Source: Goniomonas avonlea (lineage: Eukaryota; Cryptophyceae; Goniomonadida; Goniomonadaceae). From it: DNA of 14,843 nt. A model generated the notes under the pieces. That model saw only the letters and a program-made list of their open reading frames with translations, did no database searches and was not told the DNA's origin. The stretch lies in NCBI GenBank assembly GCA_003573635.1, contig QUTJ01031682.1, positions 1 through 14,843 on the forward strand, written 5' to 3'. The translations under genes were made by a program, and so were the position numbers. This document shows, piece by piece, positions 8,801-14,843 of the stretch. Positions within the stretch are counted from its first letter, which is position 1; each line of letters starts with the position of its first letter.

Positions 8801-11800
8801 CCGTGACCCTGCACGTGACTCACGACGCCCCGTTCCTGTCACACACCGTCAAGTCCAACATTGCCGCCTCGGGCGCCACGTCCGTCACCATCATCGGTGG
8901 CGACCTGGGGAGCAACCTCGGGACCCGTCGGTTTCGGGTGGGCGCGTCCCACGCGGAGGCAGTCGAGTGGGGCTCAGACACTGCCGTGCGGGTCAAGCCG
9001 GGCAAGGGCTCGGGCGGGGAGATCAGAATGTCTATATCAGTTGGTGGGCAGCTTGCCACGAACACCGCGCCTTTCACCTTTGGCCCGGGTTCGAGCAGTG
9101 TCGTGCACCAGAACTTGCCGGCCACGGGCTCGATGAGCGTGACCGTTCTCGGCTCTAACTATGGCGGGGCGCAGTACTCCATCCGGGGGCGCCTCTCCCG
9201 CTCTCACATGGAGGCCACAAGCTGGATCTCCCAGTCTTGCCTGCGTTGCCGAACCAGTTCGGCCGTTGGCGTGGTGTCGTTTGTGGTCACTGCGGCCTTG
9301 CGCCTCGACAAGACGTTGATGGCAGCCTTCTGCTACGGCTCATCCCCCAGCAGCATGGTGGTGACCAACGTCCCTCTGACCGGTGCCAACTCTGTCACCG
9401 TGCTTGGGTCAAACTTTGGTCAGCTCTCCATGTCACTCAAATCCTTTTTGGGCCGGACCACCAACCCAGCCACAACCTGGACGTCCACGTCCTCAATATC
9501 AGCTCGAACCGCTCGCGGCTCCGGCCTTGTCAAAATTGTGGCGACCGTCCAGAACGGGGTCGGAACCTGGCAGTCGGCCTTCTCGCACAGCATCAACCCC
9601 AGCAGCGCGGTGCGCGCCAACGTCCCCGGCACGGGGGCGGCGAGCGTGACCGTGTTGGGCTCCGGCGTCACCACCTCCTTGTCCCAAATCGTGCGGCTTG
9701 GCTTGACAGCCTCTCTCGCCACGGTGTGGACCTCGGCGTCCTCCATCCGGACCAAATCTGCTCTCGGCGCCGGGCGGCACTTTCTTGCCATGATCGCGAC
9801 GGCATTCCTCCAGACCGGGACGCGCACCGACTGGGTGACCTTTGACGCGTCCGTGAGCTCCGCGATCATCCGCAACGTGCGTGGCACCGGCGCTGCCAGT
9901 GTCACAGTGGTCGGCTCCACCCTCGGCCGCGTGCCGCTGACGCGAGAGGCCCGTCTCGGCTCCACAAAGAGCGAGCGAACCACCTGGGTGTCCGAGTCGG
10001 CGATGGTGCTCAAGCACGCCGCGGGCGCCAACGGCATCAACTGCGTCGTGTCGCTGTGCGGCGCGACGGCTGTGGCGCTCTTCAGCTACGGGTCTGGTCT
10101 CAGTGGGCTGCTGTTTGCCAACACGGCGGGCACCGGGAGCATGAGCGTGACCGTCCTGGGCTCCAACTTCGGCGATGCGAGGTACTCCACCCGGCAGCGG
10201 TTCGGGCTGACCTCGTCCGAAGCGACCCGGTGGACCTCGGAAACGTCCTTGGTCACCAAGCCCAACTCGGGCGTCGGCATGGGCGTCTCTGTCCGCATCA
10301 CCGTGTCCCGAGGCATCCCCGGCACAATCGTCAACGCGGTGAGTTTCAGCTCCCAGCCGAGCAGCGTCGCGCCTTCTAACATGCCGAAAACGGGCGCGAT
10401 GTCTGTGACTGTGCTGGGGACGAACATGGGGACCGGGATGACGGAGCGCCTCCGGTTTGGTCCGAGCGGCGAAATGCGCACAGTGTGGAGATCAGAGACG
10501 CAGGTGTTCGCTAAGGGCCCTGCAGGGGTGACCTTGCGCACCACCACCGTCACTGTGAACCTCGCCGTGTGGACAACACTGAACATGCAGTCGTTTGACC
10601 GTCCTGGACCCTCCAGCACAGTGCTGCAGAACACCATGGCCACCGGGGGGATGAGTGTCACGGTCCTTGGCTCTGCCATTGGCCTTCGCCAGGACACCAA
10701 ACGCATGGCCACCGGCGGGACAGCGGGCGACGCCTCGCTCTGGGTGTCGGACTCCTGCCTCCAGCTCAAGAAGCCCTCGGGGTCGGGCGGCGTCGTGACT
10801 CTTGTGGTCACCACTGGGCTTCTGCCAGGCACGATGACGAAAGCGTTCTCGCACCCGTCCGCTATCACCAGCGCCGTCTACACCAATCTACCGACGACCG
10901 GCGCGCTCACGGTAACTGTGCTGGGCCAGAGCTTTGGGCTTCTGGAGACGTCAGGGTCCGCAAGGCTGCTCAACACACGGACCGGAACCACAATTTGGTC
11001 GGCCGACTCGATGCTCGTGTGCAAAGTGCCGCTCAGTTCGGGGCTGCTTCCCATGGTGCTGACGGTGCAGTCGGGGGTCGGCACGTCGCTGGCAATGTTC
11101 TCCCACGTGCCCTCGCCCGTGTACTTTGTGCAGTCCAACGCCGCTGGCACCGGCTCGGTGAGCGTCACTGTCTTGGGCTCCAACCTGGAAGGAGGGTTCT
11201 TTTCCTCGCGAGCGCGTTTCGGCACAACTGGGAGCCAGGCCACAGTCTGGGCATCGGCCACCTCGGTGCGGACCAAGGGCTCGTCGGTGCACGGCCCGCT
11301 GACAGTGAGCCTGACGGTGGCCAGGCAGCCTGGCACCGCGCTCGTGGGCTTCTCGAGTGATCGTCCGGCAGCGAGTAGCGCATTCCGGGCCAACATCCCA
11401 GCCACTGCCGCGCTGTCCGTCACGGTGTTGGGGTCCAACTTTGGCCAGATCGACCACACGCCGCGCGTCCGCCTGGCGCGCTCGAGAATGGAGACGACGC
11501 GGTGGGCGGCAGACTCCATGCTTGTGTGCAAAACGTCTCAGGGCGCGCTCAGCCCCACACTGTGCCAGGCTTCGCTGGCCCGGCACCAGGGCACCTTCGT
11601 TGCTTTGTTCTCCTTCGGCCGGGCTGTCGGCAGCAGTGTCATTGCCCAGAACGCCGTTGGGACTGGGGGCGCGAGTGTGACAGTGGTGGGCAGCCACGTT
11701 GGCGAGGCCCCTCGCTCCCCACGGAGCAGGCTGGGCCAGACGAGCTCGCTTGGCACCGCCTGGGTGTCGGCGACTGCGATTCGAGCCAAGGTCAGCCCAG

Positions 11801-14800
11801 GCATCGGCCGCACCGTTGTCTTTGTCATATCTGTGGGCTTCCAGTATGGCACCATGATCGCCGCGTTCTCCCGTGGGTCAGCGATGAGCAGCGTGACGGC
11901 GAGCAACGTTGCCGCGACTGGAAGTTTGAGCGTGACGGTGCTCGGCTCGAACTTCGGGCAGGCCATGACCACAGTGGGGGCTCGGCTGCGGAGAACCAGC
12001 ACGAGCACCACCCAGTGGACGTCGGACTCGTCGATAATGACCAAAACCACCGCCGCGTCCGGGTTCGTGCCCATGGCGGTGACGGTGGGTGTCGGCGTCG
12101 GCTCCTCTCTTGCTCTTTTCTCGCACGTCTCGCAGCCGAGCACGCTGATTCGGACCAACGCCGCGTCAACCGGCTCCATGAGCGTGACAGTTCTCGGGTC
12201 AAACTTTGGCGCCCCGTTCCTGTCCGGATGGCTTCGATTCGGGGCCACCGTCGCGGAAAACACCATCTGGAGCTCAGATTCTATGGTGCTGGGCAAAACC
12301 GCGGCGGCTGAGTTCAAGCCGCAAGTCATCATGACAGCGGTGCTACAGGCTGGGACGCAGATGGTCGTGCTCACAACAGACGCGTCGTCCGCAAGCTCGG
12401 GCATGCAGAGCAACACGCCCGCGACGGGCACGGCGAGCGTGACGGTGCTCGGCAGCAACCTCCACCATGCTGATCGCTCGCCGCTTGCAAAGCTGAGAGG
12501 GTCGGTGATGGAGAGCACGAGGTGGACCTCGGACTCCAGCCTCGCGGTCAAGATCGCCCACGGCGCCCACGGGTCAGCCGTCGGTGCGATCACGATGGCG
12601 CGCACGGTGGGGACGTTCGCGACGATTTTCACCATTGGCAACCCCCAGTCTTCGGGCGTGACCCACATCAACGGGGTCTCCACCGGTGGGATGTCCGTCA
12701 CCATCGTCGGCAGCAACTTCCAAACCAACGCGGGGTCCTATTGGGGCGACACCCGGGCCTCGCCCAAGGTGTCCATCGGGGGGACAACGACCGCTGCCTG
12801 GCACTGGGTGTCCCAGTCTGCGATCAGGTGCAAGCCGTCCAAGGGCGTCGGAAGCTCAGTGATCAATGTCGTCAGTCTCGCCATGCTCTACGGCACGCGG
12901 GCGTCCGCGTGGTCGTACGGGCCCGCGGTCAGCTCCGTCACCAATGCAAACCTGCCGGCCACGGGGGCTGTCAGCGTCTCGATCCTGGGCTCCAACTTTG
13001 GGCAGGACACCACAACGCGCCGCAACCGCATGGGGGGGACCGCTGCCGGTGCCTCCCGCTGGACGAGCGAGTCCTCCATTCTCAACAAGGTCCCGTACGG
13101 CTCCGGCGAGGCGACCCTCGTGATCACGGTGCTGAGGGGCACCGGCACGTTGAACTCCATGTTCACCCACGGCCCGGCCCCGAGCAGCGCGGTGCGTTCC
13201 AACGTGCCCACGACTGGCTCCGTGAGCGTCACCCTGCTGGGCTCCAACCTGGCCGGCGGCTTCTTCTCCCAGAGGGCGCGCCTGGGCTTCGGCTCCGCAT
13301 CGCAGGTCACGATGTGGACCTCGGAGTCCGCTCTCACCTGCAAGTTCGGCAGTGGGACGAGCACCTGGGTCCGCTTGTCCGTGACGCTGGCGAGGCATGT
13401 CGGCTCGGCCGGCGCCCTGTTCAGCATGGCTAGGCCCGCGCCCAGCAGCACCGTCCACATCAACGGCGTGGCCACGGGCTCCATGTCTGTCACGGTGCTG
13501 GGGACCAACTTTGCCTCCAATGAGGTTTCGACTAGGTTCCGCCTTGGCTCGTCTGGGGCTGAGAGCACTCTGTGGGTGGCCGACTCGTCGCTGCTTGGCA
13601 AGCGACCGTTCGCGTCGGGGTCGACGACCTCGTGCCGCGTCACAGTGGGACCCTCCCCCGGCCGCTTCATTGGGGAGCTGCCAAGCGCGTTTTCGCACGC
13701 ACCGCAGCCCAGCAGCGCGCTCCAGCGCAACGCCCCTGCAACGGGCGGAGCCAGCGTGACGGTGTTCGGCTACAACGAGGGCATCGTGCAACACACCTCC
13801 AAGTCTCGCATCTGGGTCACGTCGATGGAAGCGACAGCGTGGACGTCTGACACGGCCATCCGCAGCCGGCTCTGCCGCGGTAACCGCGCCGACAGCGTCA
13901 AGACAACCGTCGCGCTGGGGATGGGCACCCACCGCATGGCGTTCTCGCACGGCGCGGTCCTCACTTCTGTCACCGGCTCCAACGGGCCGGTCACGGGCAG
14001 CAAGAGCGTCACCGTCGTGGGCTTCGGCCTCGGGTCGTCTCAGATGTCCATGCACATGCGGCTGCACCCCTCGGTGATGCACGCGACGCAGTGGCTCGCC
14101 GAGTCCCACGTGGTGTGCAAGGCGCCGACCGGCGGGTTCAGCGACCGACGCTGCTGCCTCACGGTGTACATGGAGAAGACTGGCACCGGCCTCACGGGCC
14201 TGTCGTACGACACCTCGGTCGCCACGAGCACTGTCCACCTCAACGCGCACACCACGGGCGCTGCGAGCGTGACCATCCTTGGTGCCAACTTCGGCATGCT
14301 CGACATCTCTGAGCGGGTCCGCCTGGGCAAGACAGGCCAGCAGCGCACGACCTGGGACTCCGACACGCGGCTCGCCGTCAAGCAGTCTCCCAAGATGGGG
14401 GTCATCCCTGCCGTCATTACTGTCGGCCAGATCGTCGGCACCTTGCTCAACGCCTTCTCCCATGCGCCGGAAATCACGCATCTTCGCCGCTGGAACCGCG
14501 CCGTCACTGGCGCGGCCAGCGTGACTGTGCTGGGGAGCTCCTTTGGGCAGACAGATTCGTCGGTCCGCTTCCGCATCGGAACCACCGGCCACGAAACCGG
14601 CACGACATGGACTTCGGACTCCTCGGTGCGCTGCAAGTCCCCAAAAGGCGCTGGGCAGTCCCACGTCGCTGTCTCTGTCGTGGTGGCGCTCGCGACCATC
14701 CGCTCCTCCTTCTCCCACGAGGTGGTCAAGTCCCACTTCAACGCCGCGTCCACTGGCGGCATGAGCGTGACAGTGCTCGGGTCGTCGATGTCCTCGCGCC

Positions 14801-14843
14801 AGTACTCCGGCGCCGTGCGCATCGGCGGCTCCCCGGTCGCGGC
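5815..14843 (+). CDS. Giant tandem-repeat secreted/surface protein, at least 3009 aa, 3' partial
   Basis: One frame is open from ATG 5815 to the window end with no stop and no need for splicing: 3009 whole codons plus two bases. The first in-frame stop upstream is TAA 5725-5727; alternative starts are ATG 5830 and ATG 5896. Residues 28-44 form a hydrophobic segment ending in small residues, likely a signal peptide or N-terminal anchor. From residue 63 the protein is 35 tandem copies (the last cut) of a unit of 82-93 residues, most often 84-86. Each unit begins with SVTVLGSNFG or a variant. About 28-30 residues on is TxWxSDSS, whose Trp is present in all 34 complete copies, followed by a V-rich strand, GT, AFSH-like residues and a PSSxVxxNxPATG linker. 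The order recalls IPT/TIG Ig-like domains. Function is unknown; extracellular adhesion or a wall, scale or mucilage component is inference. Confidence 0.88.
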   Translation, partial: MAVETMSFVKLFHKGRSALQSSAGTPCMWLLVVLLVAGFHGAVAPAVSGVTRWNVAASGSLSVTVLGTNFGVSTVDLSQKQRLFGTGCEATLWRSTSSLVAKLPAGNAQVLCILMTEPSWNAGAGGAKATMSRGVSYDKPTATLINSPATGAISVTCLGRNFGRNEFSHRLRVGKSSGMLTDWFSDSAVFLKTPQGVGQRCAIVLSAAPRVPQVSLLSFFSIDRPGPATGAVRANYATTGSSSVTVLGGNFADSRGYSSSFRLGSTVSDSTVWYSESQVRSKSPAGVRKSLRVVFTMGVQAGTTLALVTIINPVVSSVVHTNSIATGAFSITILGRCYGTESTMGRIKQTGFETSKWSSETAILGKRGMGSRQSSVSVSAGGGEGTVATQGSAVTFAAAVTWGTPTNVPMTASLSVTVLGQNFGGHFDATHRFRFSGTGEAGTRWTSDSSVAGKGVPGGGLFLKIVATFIKFNTGTWISSFSYSPQPSSVLRTNAPPTGAISVTVLGSTLSNPRSSSSHRFRIGGTATSGTVWTSTSSLRVRGLWGFWGSRVTAVTQTRGVGTAALGLLSFNVMSASTVAGSNSAPSGAVSVTVVGHSFNPAHGATWRGRMGVTTLEGTLWQSQSVIRCKLSFGLRSPRCLILSLGMSNVGGSLTRAYTSDRPRTSSVVGTNMPATGAVSTTILGFNFMAAPVTPRSRFGGSGDVRTTWASSSSLRGKVAAAQGIMRCVVTLMQQSGTLTLVFTHGPEAISSVVLANLPSTGAMSVTVLGSNLGNDVHPSSRVRSGFTGMQATRWNSDSDVRCRHSQGVGYLKISLTVQRQIGTSGALFSHAAGPSSTIRANLPTTGCASVTVLGSNFNGHINMSPRLALGRTVNQATVWVSTSGLSVRTARGGGTPRMSVSAVRRVTGTTRGLLSHDSSPSSVVRVNVALTGAVSITVIGQSLGNSNTPGSRMMHSRAEHTVWFSDSSVRAKSGPPHIGSGVRRLIVTILGSYGTVTLHVTHDAPFLSHTVKSNIAASGATSVTIIGGDLGSNLGTRRFRVGASHAEAVEWGSDTAVRVKPGKGSGGEIRMSISVGGQLATNTAPFTFGPGSSSVVHQNLPATGSMSVTVLGSNYGGAQYSIRGRLSRSHMEATSWISQSCLRCRTSSAVGVVSFVVTAALRLDKTLMAAFCYGSSPSSMVVTNVPLTGANSVTVLGSNFGQLSMSLKSFLGRTTNPATTWTSTSSISARTARGSGLVKIVATVQNGVGTWQSAFSHSINPSSAVRANVPGTGAASVTVLGSGVTTSLSQIVRLGLTASLATVWTSASSIRTKSALGAGRHFLAMIATAFLQTGTRTDWVTFDASVSSAIIRNVRGTGAASVTVVGSTLGRVPLTREARLGSTKSERTTWVSESAMVLKHAAGANGINCVVSLCGATAVALFSYGSGLSGLLFANTAGTGSMSVTVLGSNFGDARYSTRQRFGLTSSEATRWTSETSLVTKPNSGVGMGVSVRITVSRGIPGTIVNAVSFSSQPSSVAPSNMPKTGAMSVTVLGTNMGTGMTERLRFGPSGEMRTVWRSETQVFAKGPAGVTLRTTTVTVNLAVWTTLNMQSFDRPGPSSTVLQNTMATGGMSVTVLGSAIGLRQDTKRMATGGTAGDASLWVSDSCLQLKKPSGSGGVVTLVVTTGLLPGTMTKAFSHPSAITSAVYTNLPTTGALTVTVLGQSFGLLETSGSARLLNTRTGTTIWSADSMLVCKVPLSSGLLPMVLTVQSGVGTSLAMFSHVPSPVYFVQSNAAGTGSVSVTVLGSNLEGGFFSSRARFGTTGSQATVWASATSVRTKGSSVHGPLTVSLTVARQPGTALVGFSSDRPAASSAFRANIPATAALSVTVLGSNFGQIDHTPRVRLARSRMETTRWAADSMLVCKTSQGALSPTLCQASLARHQGTFVALFSFGRAVGSSVIAQNAVGTGGASVTVVGSHVGEAPRSPRSRLGQTSSLGTAWVSATAIRAKVSPGIGRTVVFVISVGFQYGTMIAAFSRGSAMSSVTASNVAATGSLSVTVLGSNFGQAMTTVGARLRRTSTSTTQWTSDSSIMTKTTAASGFVPMAVTVGVGVGSSLALFSHVSQPSTLIRTNAASTGSMSVTVLGSNFGAPFLSGWLRFGATVAENTIWSSDSMVLGKTAAAEFKPQVIMTAVLQAGTQMVVLTTDASSASSGMQSNTPATGTASVTVLGSNLHHADRSPLAKLRGSVMESTRWTSDSSLAVKIAHGAHGSAVGAITMARTVGTFATIFTIGNPQSSGVTHINGVSTGGMSVTIVGSNFQTNAGSYWGDTRASPKVSIGGTTTAAWHWVSQSAIRCKPSKGVGSSVINVVSLAMLYGTRASAWSYGPAVSSVTNANLPATGAVSVSILGSNFGQDTTTRRNRMGGTAAGASRWTSESSILNKVPYGSGEATLVITVLRGTGTLNSMFTHGPAPSSAVRSNVPTTGSVSVTLLGSNLAGGFFSQRARLGFGSASQVTMWTSESALTCKFGSGTSTWVRLSVTLARHVGSAGALFSMARPAPSSTVHINGVATGSMSVTVLGTNFASNEVSTRFRLGSSGAESTLWVADSSLLGKRPFASGSTTSCRVTVGPSPGRFIGELPSAFSHAPQPSSALQRNAPATGGASVTVFGYNEGIVQHTSKSRIWVTSMEATAWTSDTAIRSRLCRGNRADSVKTTVALGMGTHRMAFSHGAVLTSVTGSNGPVTGSKSVTVVGFGLGSSQMSMHMRLHPSVMHATQWLAESHVVCKAPTGGFSDRRCCLTVYMEKTGTGLTGLSYDTSVATSTVHLNAHTTGAASVTILGANFGMLDISERVRLGKTGQQRTTWDSDTRLAVKQSPKMGVIPAVITVGQIVGTLLNAFSHAPEITHLRRWNRAVTGAASVTVLGSSFGQTDSSVRFRIGTTGHETGTTWTSDSSVRCKSPKGAGQSHVAVSVVVALATIRSSFSHEVVKSHFNAASTGGMSVTVLGSSMSSRQYSGAVRIGGSPVA
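5896..5946 (+). other. Predicted signal peptide or signal anchor segment of the giant protein
   Basis: Residues 28-44 (MWLLVVLLVAGFHGAVA) give a hydrophobic core with small residues at its end, suited to cleavage near GAVA/PA. If translation began at ATG 5896 this would be a compact classical signal peptide. From ATG 5815 there is a 27-residue, mildly basic extension before it, which would still allow a signal peptide or a type II anchor. The later start lacks a purine at -3, so the start is not settled. Confidence 0.6.
5998..14843 (+). repeat. In-frame tandem array of 35 coding repeats (about 255 bp each)
   Basis: Taking the first V of the S-V-T-V-L-G core as anchor, copies start at 6001, 6277, 6544, 6805, 7060, 7321, 7588, 7855, 8110, 8365, 8623, 8884, 9139, 9394, 9646, 9901, 10147, 10405, 10657, 10912, 11164, 11419, 11677, 11932, 12184, 12439, 12697, 12976, 13228, 13489, 13756, 14008, 14269, 14521 and 14767. 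Twenty-one of 34 intervals are 252-258 bp; the extremes are 246 and 279. Copies are clearly homologous in protein but synonymous codons vary widely, so this is an old array rather than a fresh DNA duplication. The first seven copies depart most from the consensus. Confidence 0.95.

Noticed and set aside
12856-14736. Long open frame on the minus strand opposite the giant gene (626 codons, and others such as 11538-12728).
   Set aside because: It is a shadow of the repetitive, GC-rich + strand frame. It keeps open because the same codons recur every ~255 bp. Its translation lacks family motifs, while the + frame carries the conserved repeats.

Overview
This window is nuclear DNA of a microbial eukaryote. 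The evidence is spliceosomal introns with GTGAGT/GTGCGT donors and pyrimidine-rich CAG acceptors, long tetra- and dinucleotide microsatellites inside introns, and eukaryote-only protein families. Coding DNA is GC-rich, most strongly towards the right end. The lineage cannot be fixed from the sequence. From memory, similar 'SVTVLGSNFG' repeat proteins are predicted in the cryptophyte alga Guillardia theta, so a cryptophyte or another GC-rich alga/protist is a reasonable but unproven guess.

Layout. (1) 1-2510, + strand: the 3' end of a split gene for a karyopherin-beta of the importin-13/transportin-3 family. Five exons were reconstructed and encode the C-terminal 202 residues. The introns are full of CT, CTGT/CCTG and GGCA/GGAA repeats. 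(2) 2511-3590: a convergent intergenic region with no convincing gene, a short tandem repeat and a locally AT-richer stretch. (3) 3591-5623, - strand: a complete three-exon gene for a 511-residue protein with five IQ (calmodulin-binding) motifs. Its second intron carries a (CT)40 tract inside a 26-bp inverted repeat. (4) 5624-5814: a 191-bp divergent intergenic (promoter) region. (5) 5815-14843, + strand: one uninterrupted reading frame of at least 3009 codons that leaves the window without a stop. It has an N-terminal hydrophobic signal segment and then 35 tandem copies (34 complete) of a domain of about 85 residues.

The most notable object is the giant repeat protein. Every complete repeat has the core [S]VT[VI]LGSNFG followed about 28-30 residues later by an invariant Trp in T-x-W-x-[SA]-x-[ST]. 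The strand-and-loop order resembles IPT/TIG immunoglobulin-like domains, so it is best described as a very large secreted or surface-anchored adhesin-like protein of unknown function. The three genes have no evident common pathway. The IQ gene and the giant gene are head to head and may share control elements.
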